Origin: Petrolisthes cinctipes
Taxonomy: Eukaryota; Arthropoda; Malacostraca; Decapoda; Porcellanidae
NCBI GenBank assembly: GCA_033782935.1
Contig: JAWQEG010000003.1
Span: 4,352,501-4,416,500 of the forward strand
Direction of reading: 5' to 3'
DNA length: 64,000 bases
The translations under genes were made by a program, and so were the position numbers. Shown here piece by piece: positions 12,900 through 25,429 of this stretch. Positions within the stretch are counted from its first letter, which is position 1, and the number at the start of each line of letters is the position of its first letter. The notes under the pieces are model-generated. The model worked only from the letters and a program-made list of their open reading frames with translations. It searched no databases and was not told the DNA's origin.

Positions 12900-14990
12900 A
12901 TGCCTACTCAGTGCTAGAATATTTTCAAAATATAGGCTAAAAACATGCTAAAAATCGATCTTTTAGGTGCCAAAAAGTCGATATCTCAAATTCAGTCCCA
13001 AAACACACTAAAATTCGATATTTAGAGGTCCCAGAAGCGATTTGTACATGCCTACTCCGTGTTAGAGTATTTTCAAAATACAGGCCAAAAACATACTGAA
13101 AATCGATCTTTTAGGTGCCTTAAAGTCGATATGTGCATGCATCTTCTGTACCCGATTATATCTCAAATTCTTGCCCTAAACACCCGAAAATTCAATATTT
13201 TGGGGTCCCAAAAGCAATCTGTACATGCCTACTCAGTGCTAGAATATTTTCAAAATATAAGCTAAAAACATGCTAAAAATCGATATTTTAGGTGCCAAAA
13301 AGTCGATATCTCAAATTAAGGCCCAAAACCCCCGAAAATTCGATATTTAGGGGTCCCAGAAGCGATCTGTACATGCCTACTCCGTGTTAGAGTATTTACA
13401 AAATACATGCCCAAAACATGCTCAAAATCGATGTTTTAGGTGCCCAAAAGTCGATATGTGCATGCATCTTCTGTACTCGTTTATATCTCAAATTCAGGCT
13501 CAAAACACCCGAAAATTCGATATTTTGGGGTCCCAGAAGCGATCTGTACATGCCTACTCCGTGTTAGAGTATTTTCAAAATACAGGCCAAAAACATACTA
13601 AAAATCGATCTTTTAGGTGCTTAAAATTCGATATGTGAATGCATCTTCTGTACCCGTTTATATCTCAAATTCTGTCCCTAAACACCCGAAAATTCGATAA
13701 TTTTGGGTCCCAGAAGCGATCTGTACATGCCTACTCAGTGCTAGAATGTTTTCAAAATATAGGCTCAAAACATGCTCAAAATCGATATTTTAGGTGCCCA
13801 AAAGTCGATATGTGCATGCATCTTCTGTACTCGTTTATATCTCAAATTCAAGCTCAAAATACCCGAACATTCGATATTTTGTGGTCCCAGAAGCGATCTG
13901 TACTCAGTGCTAGAATATTTTGAAAATATAGGCTCAAAACATGCTAAAAATCGATATATTAGGTGCGTAAAGGCGATATCTCAAATTCAGGCCCAAAACA
14001 CCCAAAAATTCGATATTTTGGGGTCCCAGAAGCGATCTGTACATGCTTACTCCGTGTTAGAGTATTTTCAAAATACTGGCCCAAAACATGCTGAAAATCG
14101 ACAATTTAGATGCCCAAAGTCAATATGTGCATGGATCTCCTGTACCCGTTTATATCTCAAATTCAGTCTCAAAACACCAGAAAATTCAATATTTTGGGGT
14201 CCCAGAAGCAATCTGTACATGCCTACTCAATGCTAGAATATTTTCAAAATATAGGCTCAAAACATGCTAAAAATCGATATTTTAAGTGGAAAAAAGTCGA
14301 TATCTCAAATTAAGGCCCAAAACACCCGAAAATTCGATATTTAATGGTCCCAGAAGCGATCTGTACATGCCTACTCCGTGTTAGAGTATTTTCAAAATAC
14401 AGGCCCAAAACATGCTCAAAATCGATCTTTTAGGTGCCCAAAAGTCGATATGTGCATTCATCTTCAGTACCCGTTTATATCTCTAATTCAGGCTCAAAAC
14501 ACCCGAAAATTCGATATTTTGGGGTCCCAGAAGCAATCTGTACATGCCTACTCCGTGTTAGAGTATTTTCAAAATTCAGGCCCAAAACATGCTGAAAATC
14601 GATATTTTTGGTGCCCAAAGTCAATATGTGTATGCATCTTCTATACTCGTTTATATCTCAAATTCAGGCTCAAAACACCCGAAAATTCGATATTTTGGGG
14701 TCCCAGAAGCGAACTGTACATGCCTACTCAATGCTAGAATGTTTTCAAAATATAGGCTCAAAACATGCTCAAAATCGATATTTTAGGTGCCCAAAAGTCG
14801 ATATGTGCATGCATCTTCTAAACTCGTTTATATCTCAAATTCAGGCTCAAAAGACCCGAAAATTCGATATTTTGGGGTCCCAGAAGCGATCTGTACATGC
14901 CTACTCAGTGCTAGAATATTTTCAAAATATAGGCTTAAAACATGCTAAAAATCGATATTTTAGGTGCGTAAAGGCGATATCCCAAGTTAA
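12900..14990 (+). repeat. Long-range segmental copy B (partner at 19,700-22,150)
   Basis: This segment matches 19.7-22.15 kb in three offset steps. The offset is 6798 bp to about 13,430, then 7151 bp (the partner has two extra full-length monomers, 353 bp), then 7159 bp after an 8-bp deletion here at about 13,902. Shared markers include 'ggtgcttaaaattcgatatg', 'gtgaatgcatcttctg', 'ttttgaaaatatagg' and 'ggtggaaaaaagtcg' (with an A in place of one G in this copy). Confidence 0.75.
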
Positions 14991-15483
14991 GGCCCAAAAC
15001 ACCCGAAAATTCGATATTTAATGGTCCCAGAAGCGATCTGTACATGCCTACTCCGTGTTAGAGTATTTTCAAGATACAGGCCCAAAACATGCTCAAAATC
15101 GATCTTTTAGGAGCCCAAAAGTCGATATGTGCATTCATCTTCAGTACCCGTTTATATCTCAAATTCAGGCTCAAAACACCCGAAAATTCGATATTTTGGG
15201 GTCTCAGAAGCAATCTGTACATGCCTACTCAGTGCGAGAATATTTTCAAAATATAGGCTAAAAACATGATAAAAATCGATATTTTAAGTGCCAAAAAGTC
15301 GATATCTCAAATTAAGGCCCAAAACACCCGAAAATTCGATATTTAGGGGTCCCAGAAGCGATCAGTACATGCCTACTCCGTGTTAGAGTATTTTCAAAAT
15401 ACAGGCCCAAAACATGCTCAAAATCGATGTTTTAGGTGTCAAAAAGTCGATATGTGCATGCACTTTCAGTACCCGTTTATATC
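14482..15483 (+). repeat. 1002-bp higher-order repeat, copy 1
   Basis: This unit repeats at an offset of exactly 1002 bp (twice 501). Markers are 'gcgaactgtacatgcctact', 'catgcatcttctaaactcg', 'caaaagacccgaaaatt' and 'gatatcccaagttaaggcc'. Copies 1 and 2 are adjacent and nearly identical. Confidence 0.83.
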
Positions 15484-16485
15484 TCAAATTCAGGCTCAAA
15501 ACACCCGAAAATTCGATATTTTGGGGTCCCAGAAGCAATCTGTACATGCCTACTCCGTGTTAGAGTATTTTCAAAATTCAGGCCCAAAACATGCTGAAAA
15601 TCGATATTTTTGGTGCCCAAAGTCAATATGTGTATGCATCTTCTATACTCGTTTATATCTCAAATTCAGGCACAAAACACCCGAAAATTCGATATTTTGG
15701 GGTCCGAGAAGCGAACTGTACATGCCTACTCAATGCTAGAATGTTTTCAAAATATAGGCTCAAAACATGCTCAAAATCGATATTTTAGGTGCCCAAAAGT
15801 CGATATGTGCATGCATCTTCTAAACTCGTTTATATCTCAAATTCTGGCTCAAAAGACCCGAAAATTCGATATTTTGGGGTCCCAGAAGCGATCTGTACAT
15901 GCCTACTCAGTGCTAGAATATTTTCAAAATATAGGCTCAAAACATGCTAAAAATCGATATATTAGGTGCGTAAAGGCGATATCCCAAGTTAAGGCCCAAA
16001 ACACCCGAAAATTCGATATTTAATGGTCCCAGAAGCGATCTGTACATGCCTACTCCGTGTTAGAGTATTTTCAAGATACAGGCCCAAAACATGCTCAAAA
16101 TCGATCTTTTAGGAGCCCAAAAGTCGATATGTGCATTCATCTTCAGTACCCGTTTATATCTCAAATTCAGGCCCAAAACACCCGAAAATTCGACATTTTG
16201 GGGTCTCAGAAGCAATCTGTACATGCCTACTCAGTGCGAGAATATTTTCAAAATATAGGCTAAAAACATGATAAAAATCGATATTTTAAGTGCCAAAAAG
16301 TCGATATCTCAAATTAAGGCCCAAAACACCCGAAAATTCGATATTTAGGGGTCCCAGAAGCGATCTGTACATGCCTACTCCGTGTTAGAGTATTTTCAAA
16401 ATACAGGCCCAAAACATGCTCAAAATCGATGTTTTAGGTGCCAAAAAGTCGATATGTGCATGCACTTTCAGTACCCGTTTATATC
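15484..16485 (+). repeat. 1002-bp higher-order repeat, copy 2
   Basis: This is the tandem partner of 14,482-15,483. Differences seen include 'ggtccgagaagcgaactg' (C to G), 'attctggctcaaaag' and 'cgatatattagg'. Its right part is also the start of the 1650-bp repeat that follows, so the two duplications are nested. Confidence 0.83.
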
Positions 16486-17529
16486 TCAAATTCAGGCTCA
16501 AAACACCCGAAAATTCGATATTTTGGGGTCCCAGAAGCGATCTGTACATGCCTACTCCTTATTAGAGTATTTTCAAAATACATGCCCAAAACATGCTGAA
16601 AATCGATATTTTAGATGCCCAAAGTCAATATGTGCATGTATCTTCTGTACCCTTATATATCTTAAATTCAGGCTCAAAACACCCGAAAATTCGATATTTA
16701 GGGGTCCCAAAAGCGATGTGTACATGCCTACTCCGTGTTAGAGTATTTTCAAAATACAGGTCCAAAACATGCTCAAAATCGATGTTTTAGGTGCCCAAAA
16801 GTCGATATACGCATGCATCTTCAGTACCCGTTTATATCTCAAATTCAGGCTCAAAACACCCGAAAATTCGATATTTTGGGGTCCCAGAAGCGATCTGTAC
16901 ATGCATACTCCGTGTTAGAGTATTTTCAAAATACAGGCCCAAAACATGCTGAAAATCGATATTTTAGATGCCCAAAGTCAATATGTGCATGTATCTTCTG
17001 TACCCGTTTATATCTCAAATGCAGGCTCAAAACACCCGAAAATTCAATATTTTGGGGTCCCAGAAGCAATCTGTACATGCCTACTCAGTGCTAGAATATT
17101 TTCAAAATATAGGCTAAAAACATGCTAAAAATCGATATTATAGGTGCAAAAAAGTCGATATCTCAAATTCAGTCCCAAAACACCCGAAAATTCGATATTT
17201 AAAGGTCCCGGAAGGGATCTGTACATGCGTACTCTGTGTTAGAGTATTTTCAAAATACAGGCCCAAAACATGCTGAAAATCGATATTTTAGATGCCCAAA
17301 GTCAATATGTGCATGTATCTTCTGTACCCGTTTATATCTCAAATTCAGGCTCAAAACACCCGAAAATTCAATATTTTGGGGTCCCAGAGGCAATCTGTAC
17401 ATGCCTACTCAGTGCTAGAATATTTTAAAAATATAAGCTAAAAACATGCTAAAAATCGATATTTTAGGTGCCAAAAAGTCGATATCTCAAATTAAGGCCC
17501 AAAACACCCGAAAATACGATATTTAGGGG
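15880..17529 (+). repeat. 1650-bp higher-order repeat, copy 1
   Basis: This unit matches the next segment at an offset of 1650 bp over its length. Markers are 'gtcgatatacgcatgc', 'ctgtacatgcatactccg', 'acccttatatatcttaaatt', 'ctcaaatgcaggctc' and 'cccggaagggatctg'. About six full-length and four short monomers account for the length. Confidence 0.85.
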
Positions 17530-19179
17530 TCCCAGAAGCGATCTGTACATGCCTACTCAGTGCAAGAATATTTTCAAAATATAGGCTCAAAACATGCTAA
17601 AAATCGATATTTTAGGTGCGTAAAGGCGATATCCCAAGTTAAGGCCCAAAACACCCGAAAATTCGATATTTAATGGTCCCAGAAGCGATCTGTACATGCC
17701 TACTCCGTGTTAGAGTATTTTCAAGATACAGGCCCAAAACATGCTCAAAATCGATCTTTTAGGAGCCCAAAAGTCGATATGTGCATTCATCTTCAGTACC
17801 CGTTTATATCTCAAATTCAGGCTCAAAACACCCGAAAATTCGATATTTTGGGGTCCCAGAAGCAATCTGTACATGCCTACTCAGTGCGAGAATATTTTCA
17901 AAATATAGGCTAAAAACATGATAAAAATCGATATTTTAAGTGCCAAAAAGTCGATATCTCAAATTAAGGCCCAAAACACCCGAAAATTCGATATTTAGGG
18001 GTCCCAGAAGCGATCTGTACATGCCTACTCCGTGTTAGAGTATTTTCAAAATACAGGCCCAAAACATGCTCAAAATCGATGTTTTAGGTGCCAAAAAGTC
18101 GATATGTGCATGCACTTTCAGTACCCGTTTATATCTCAAATTCAGGCTCAAAACACCCGAAAATTCGATATTTTGGGGTCCCAGAAGCGATCTGTACATG
18201 CCTACTCCTTATTAGAGTATTTTCAAAATACATGCCCAAAACATGCTGAAAATCGATATTTTAGATGCCCAAATTCAATATGTGCATGTATCTTCTGTAC
18301 CCTTATATATCTTAAATTCAGGCTCAAAACACCCGAAAATTCGATATTTAGGGGTCCCAAAAGCGATGTGTACATGCCTACTCCGTGTTAGAGTATTTTC
18401 AAAATACAGGTCCAAAACATGCTCAAAATCGATGTTTTAGGTGCCCAAAAGTCGATATACGCATGCATCTTCAGTACCCGTTTATATCTCAAATTCAGGC
18501 TCAAAACACCCGAAAATTCGATATTTTGGGGTCCCAGAAGCGATCTGTACATGCATACTCCGTGTTAGAGTATTTTCAAAATACAGGCCCAAAACATGCT
18601 GAAAATCGATATTTTAGATGCCCAAAGTCAATATGTGCATGTATCTTCTGTACCCGTTTATATCTCAAATGCAGGCTCAAAACACCCGAAAATTCAATAT
18701 TTTGGGGTCCCAGAAGCAATCTGTACATGCCTACTCAGTGCTAGAATATTTTCAAAATATAGGCTAAAAACATGCTAAAAATCGATATTTTAGGTGCAAA
18801 AAAGTCGATATCTCAAATTCAGTCCCAAAACACCCGAAAATTCGATATTTAGGGGTCCCGGAAGGGATCTGTACATGCGTACTCTGTGTTAGAGTATTTT
18901 CAAAATACAGGCCCAAAACATGCTGAAAATCGATATTTTAGATGCCCAAAGTCAATATGTGCATGTATCTTCTGTACCCGTTTATATCTCAAATTCAGGC
19001 TCAAAACACCCGAAAATTCAATATTTTGGGGTCCCAGAGGCAATCTGTACATGCCTACTCAGTGCTAGAATATTTTAAAAATATAAGCTAAAAAGATGCT
19101 AAAAATCGATATTTTAGGTGCCAAAAAGTCGATATCTCAAATAAGGCCCAAAACACCCGAAAATTCGATATTTAGGGGT
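17530..19179 (+). repeat. 1650-bp higher-order repeat, copy 2
   Basis: This is the tandem partner of copy 1 with only scattered substitutions, for example 'gcccaaattcaat' for 'gcccaaagtcaat', 'atttaggggtcccgg' for 'atttaaaggtcccgg', and 'aaaagatgct' for 'aaaacatgct'. One base is lost at about 19,141 ('ctcaaataaggccc'). The order of all marker monomers is the same in both copies. Confidence 0.85.
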
Positions 19180-19239
19180 CCCAGAAGCGATCTGTACATG
19201 CCTACTCAGTGCTAGAATATTTTCAAAATATAGGCTCAA

Positions 19240-20490
19240 AACATGCTAAAAATCGATATTTTAGGTGCGTAAAGGCGATATGTCAAATTCAGGCCCAAAA
19301 CACCCGAAAATTCGATATTTTGGGGTCCCAGAAGCGATCTGTACATGCCTACTCCGTGTTAGAGTATTTTCAAAATACAGGCCCAAAACATGCTCAAAAT
19401 CGATGTTTTAGGTGCCCAAAAGTCGATATGTGCATGTATCTTCAGTACCCGTTTATATCTCAAATTCAGGCTCAAAACACCCGAAAATTCGATATTTTGG
19501 GGTCCCAGAAGCGATCTGTACATGCCTACTCCGTGTTAGAGTATTTTCAAAATACATGCCCAAAACATGCTGAAAATCGATATTTTAGATGCCCAAAGTC
19601 AATATGTGCATGTATCTTCTGTACCCGTTTATATCTCAAATTCAGGCTCAAAACACCCGAAAATTCAATATTTTGGGGTACCAGAAGCAATCTGTACATG
19701 CCTACTCAGTGCTAGAATATTTTAAAAATATAGGCTAAAAACATGCTAAAAGTCGATCTTTTAGGCGCCAAAAAGTCGATATCTCAAATTCAGTCCCAAA
19801 ACACACTAAAATTCGATATTTAGAGGTCCCAGAAGCGATTTGTACATACCTACTCCGTGTTAGAGTATTTTCAAAATACAGGCCAAAAACATACTGAAAA
19901 TCGATCTTTTAGGTGCCTTAAAGTCGATATGTGCATGCATCTTCTGTACCCGTTTATATCTCAAATTCTTGCCCTAAACACCCGAAAATTCAATATTTTG
20001 GGGTCCCAAAAGCAATCTGTACATGCCTACTCAGTGCTAGAATATTTTCAAAATATAAGCTAAAAACATGCTAAAAATCGATATTTTAGGTGCCAAAAAG
20101 TCGATATCTCAAATTAAGGCCCAAAACCCCCGAAAATTCGATATTTAGGGGTCCCAGAAGCGATCTGCACATGCCTACTCCGTGTTAGAGTATTTTCAAA
20201 ATACAGGCCCAAAACATGCTCAAAATCAATGTTTTAGGTGCCAAAAAGTCGATATGTGCATGCACTTTCAGTACCCGTTTATATCTCAAATTCTGGCCCT
20301 AAACACCCGAAAATTCGATATTTTGGGGTCCCAGAAGCGATTTGTACATGCCTACTCCGTGTTAGAGTATTTTCAAAATTCAGGCCCAAAACATGCTGAA
20401 AATCGATATTTTTGGTGCCCAAAGTCAATATGTGTATGCATCTTCTATACTCGTTTATATCTCAAATTCAGGCTCAAAACACCCAAAAAT
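19240..20490 (+). repeat. Long-range segmental copy A' (partner at 8,640-9,890)
   Basis: This is the second copy of the segment described at 8.64-9.89 kb, at an offset of 10,599 bp. Its right half overlaps the segment shared with 12.9-13.4 kb, so three places in the forward block carry this monomer order. Confidence 0.78.
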
Positions 20491-22150
20491 TCGATATTTT
20501 GGGGTCCCAGAAGCGAACTGTACATGCCTACTCAATGCTAGAATGTTTTCAAAATATAGGCTCAAAACATGCTCAAAATCGATATTTTAGGTGCCCAAAA
20601 GTCGATATGTGCATGCATCTTCTGTACTCGTTTATATCTCAAATTCAGGCTCAAAACACCCGAAAATTCGATATTTTGGGGTCCCAGAAGCGATCTGTAC
20701 ATGCCTACTCCGTGTTAGAGTATTTTCAAAATACAGGCCAAAAACATACTAAAAATCGATCTTTTAGGTGCTTAAAATTCGATATGTGAATGCATCTTCT
20801 GTACCCGTTTATATCTCAAATTCTGTCCCTAAACACCCGAAAATTCGATATTTTTGGGTCCCAGAAGCGATCTGTACATGCCTACTCAGTGCTAGAATGT
20901 TTTCAAAATATAGGCTCAAAACATGCTCAAAATCGATATTTTAGGTGCCCAAAAGTCGATATGTGCATGCATCTTCTGTACTCGTTTATATCTCAAATTC
21001 AAGCTCAAAATACCCGAAAATTCGATATTTTGTGGTCCCAGAAGCGATCTGTACATGCCTACTCAGTGCTAGAATATTTTGAAAATATAGGCTCAAAACA
21101 TGCTAAAAATCGATATTTTAGGTGCGTAAAGGCGATATCTCAAATTCAAGCCCAAAACACCCGAAAATTCGATATTTTGGGGTCTCAGAAGCGATCTGAA
21201 CATGCCTACTCCGTGTTAGAGTATTTTCAAAATACTGGCCCAAAACATGCTGAAAATCGATAATTTAGATGCCCAAAGTCAATATGTGCATGTATCTTCT
21301 GTACCCGTTTATATCTCAAATTCAGGCTCAAAACACCAGAAAATTCAATATTTTGGGGTCCCAGAAGCAATCTGTACATGCCTACTCAGTGCTAGAATAT
21401 TTTCAAAATATAGGCTCAAAACATGCTAAAAATCGATATTTTAGGTGGAAAAAAGTCGATATCTCAAATTAAGGCCCAAAACACCCGAAAATTCGATATT
21501 TAATAGTCCCAGAAGCGATCTGTACATGCCTACTCCGTGTTAGAGTATTTTCAAGATACAGGCCCAAAACATGCTCAAAATCGATCTTTTAGGTGCCCAA
21601 AAGTCGATATGTGCATTCATCTTCAGTACCCGTTTATATCTCAAATTCAGGCTCAAAACACCCGAAAATTCGATATTTTGGGGTCCCAGAAGCAATATGT
21701 ACATGCCTACTCCGTGTTAGAGTATTTTCAAAATTCAGGCCCAAAACATGCTGAAAATCGATATTTTTGGTGCCCAAAGTCAATATGTGTATGCATCTTC
21801 TATACTCGTTTATATCTCAAATTCAGGCTCAAAACACCCGAAAATTCGATATTTTGGGGTCCCAGAAGCGAACTGTACATGCCTACTCAATGCTAGAATG
21901 TTTTCAAAATATAGGCCCAAAACATGCTCAAAATCGATATTTTAGGTGCCCAAAAGTCGATATGTGCATGCATCTTCTGTAACTCGTTTATATCTCAAAT
22001 TCAGGCTCAAAAGACCCAAAAATTCGATATTTTGGGGTCCCAGAAGCGATCTGTACATGCCTACTCAGTGCTAGAATATTTTCAAAATATAGGCTCAAAA
22101 CATGCTAAAAATCGATATTTTAGGTGCGTAAAGGCGATATCCCAAATTCA
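19700..22150 (+). repeat. Long-range segmental copy B' (partner at 12,900-14,990)
   Basis: This segment carries the same monomer order as 12.9-14.99 kb but with two extra full-length monomers (353 bp) between about 20,230 and 20,590. It also has an intact 'gtacatgcctactcag' where the partner has an 8-bp deletion. Near 21,978 it has an extra base in 'ctgtaactcg'. Confidence 0.75.
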
Positions 22151-25100
22151 GGCCCAAAACACCCGAAAATTCGATATTTAGGGGTCCCAGAAGCGATCTG
22201 TACATGCCTACTCCGTGTTAGAGTATTTTCAAAATACAGGCCCAAAACATGCTCAAAATCGATGTTTTAGGTGCCAAAAAGTCGATATGTGCATGCACTT
22301 TCAGTACCCGTTTATATCTCAAATTCAGGCTCAAAACACCCGAAAATTCGATATTTTGGGGTCCAAGAAGCGATCTGTACATGCCTACTCCTTATTAGAG
22401 TATTTTCAAAATACATTCCCAAAACATGCTGAAAATCGATATTTTAGATGCCCAAAGTCAATATGTGCATGTATCTTCTGTACCCTTATATATCTTAAAT
22501 TCAGGCTCGAAACACCTGAAAATTCGATATTTAGGGGTCCCAGAAGCGATCTGTACATGCCTACTCCGTGTTAGAGTATTTTCAAAATACAGACCAAAAA
22601 CATACTGAAAATCGATCTTTTAGGTGCTTAAAAGTCGATATGTGCATGCATCTTCTGTACCCGTTTATATCTCAAATTCTGGCCTTAAACACCCGAAAAT
22701 TCGATATTTTTGGGTCCCAGAAGCGATCTGTACATGTCTACTCAGTACTAGAATGTTTTCAAAATATAGGCTCAAAACATGCTCAAAATCGATATTTTAG
22801 GTGCCCAAAAGTCGATATGTGCATGCATCTTCTGTACTCGTTTATATCTCAAATTCAAGCTCAAAACACCCGAAAATTCGATATTTTGGGGTCCCAGAAG
22901 CGATCTGTACATGCCTACTCAGTGCTAGAATATTTTGAAAATATAGGCTCAAAACATGCTAAAAACTCGATATTTTAGGTGCGTAAAGGCGATATCTCAA
23001 ATTCAGGCCCTAAACACCCGAAAATTCGATATTTTGGGGTCCAAGAAGCGATCTGTACATGCCTACTCCGTGTTAGAGTATTTTCAAAATACAGGCCCAA
23101 AACATGCTTAAAATCGATAATTTAGATGCCCAAAGTCAATATGTGCACGTATCTTCTGTACCCGTTTATATCTCAAATTCAGGCTCAAAACACCCGAAAA
23201 TTCAATATTTTGGGGTCCCAGAAGCAATCTGTACATGCCTACACAGTGCTATAATATTTTCAAAATATAGGCTAAAAACATGCTAAAAATCGATATTTTA
23301 GTTGCCAAAAAGTCGATATCTCAAATTCAGTCCCAAAACACCCGAAAATTCGATATTTAGGGGTCCCAGAAGCGATCTGTACATGCCTACTCCGTGTTAG
23401 AGTATTTTCAAAATACAGGCCAAAAACATACTGAAAATCGATCTTTTAGTTTCCCAAAAGTCGATATGTGCATGCATCTTCTGTACCCGTTTATATCTCA
23501 AATTCTGGCCCTAAACACCCAAAAATTCGATATTTTGGGGTCCCAGAAGCGATCTGTACATGCCTACTCCGTGTTAGAGTATTTTCAAAATTCAGGCCCA
23601 AAACATGTTGAAAATCGATATTTTTGGTGCCCAAAGTCAATATGTGTATGCTTCTTCTATACTCGTTTATATCTCAAATTCAGGCTCAAAACACCAGAAA
23701 ATTCGATATTTTAGGGTCCCAGAAGCGATCTGTACATGCCTACTCAGTGCTAGAGTATTTTCAAAATACAGGCCAAAAACATACTGAAAATCGATCTTTT
23801 AGTTGCCCAAAAGTCGATATGTGCATGCATTTTCTGTACTCGTTTATATCTCAAATTCAGGCTCAAAACACCCGAAAATTTGATATTTTGGGGTCCCAGA
23901 AGCAATCTGTACATGCCTACTCAGTGCTAGAATATTTTCAAAATATAGGCTAAAAACATGCTAAAAATCGATATTTTAGGTGCCAAAATCACGATATCTC
24001 AAATTATGGCCCAAAACACCCGAAAATTCGATATTTAGGGGTCCCAGAAGCGATCTGTACATGCCTACTCCGTGTTAGAGTATTTTCAAAATACAGGCCC
24101 AAAACATGCTCAAAATCGATGTTTTAGGTGTCAAAAAGTCGATATGTGCATGCATCTTCAGTACCCATTTATATCTCAAATTCAGGCTCAAAACACCCGA
24201 AAATTCGATATTTTGGGGTCCCAGAAGCGATCTGTACATGCCTACTCCGTGTTAGAGTATTTTCAAATTACAGGCCCAAAACATGCTGAAAATCGATAAT
24301 TTAGATGCCCAAAGTCAATATGTGCATGTATCTTCTGTACCCGTTTATATCTCAAATTCAGGCTCAAAACACCCGAAAATTCAATATTTTTGGGTCCCAG
24401 AAGCAATCTGTACATGCCTACTCAGTGCTAGAATATTTTCAAAATATAGACTAAAAACATGCTAAAAATCGATATTTTAGGTGCCAAAAAGTCGATATCT
24501 CAAATTCAGTCTCAAAACACCCGAAAATTCGATATTTAGGGATCCCAGAAGCGATCTGTACATGCCTACTCCGTGTTAGAGTATTTTCAAAATACAGGCC
24601 CAAAACATGCTCAAAATCGATGTTTTAGGTGCCAAAAAGTCGATATGTGCAAGCATCTTCAGTACCCGTTTATATCTCAAATTCAGGCTGAAAACACCCG
24701 AAAATTCGATATTTTGGGGTCCCAGAAGCGATCTGTACATGCCTACTCCGTGTTAGAGTATTTTCAAAATACAGGCCAAAAACATACTGAAAATCGATCT
24801 TTTAGGTGCCCAAAAGTCGATATGTGCATGCATCTTCTGTACCCGTTTATATCTCAAATTTAGGCTCAAAACACCCGAAAATTCAATATTTTGGGGTCCC
24901 AGAAGCAATCTGTACATGCCTACTCAGTGCTAGAATATTTTCAAAATATAGGCTAAAAACATGCTAAAAATCGATATTTTAGGTGCCAAAAAGTCGATAT
25001 CTCAAATTCAGTCCCAAAACTCCCGAAAATTCGATATTTATGGGTCCCAGAAGCGATCTGTACATGCCTACTCCGTGTTAGAGTATTTTCAAAATACAGG

Positions 25101-25429
25101 CCAAATACATACTGAAAATCGATCTTTTAGGTGCCCAAAAGTCGATATGTGCATGCATCTTCTGTACCCGTTTATATCTCAAATTCTGGCCCTAAACACC
25201 CAAAAATTCGATATTTTGGGGTCCCAGAAGCGATCTGTACATGCCTACTCCGTGTTAGAGTATTTTCAAAATTCAGGGCCAAAACATGTTGAAAATCGAT
25301 ATTTTTGGTGCCCAAAGTCAATATGTGTATGCTTCTTCTATACTCGTTTATATCTCAAATTCAGGCTCAAACACCCGAAAATTCGATATTTTGGGGTCCC
25401 AAAAGCGATCTGTACATGCCTACTCAGTG
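22151..25429 (+). repeat. Forward mosaic segment 4
   Basis: This is satellite only. Within it, 23,290-23,720 and 24,971-25,400 are a local pair at an offset of 1681 bp, sharing 'aaacatgttgaaaatcg' and 'gtatgcttcttctatactcg'. Private variants include an inserted C in 'ctaaaaactcgatatttt' (about 22,965) and lost bases in 'ggctcaaacacccg' (about 25,369). No gene or mobile element is seen. Confidence 0.8.
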
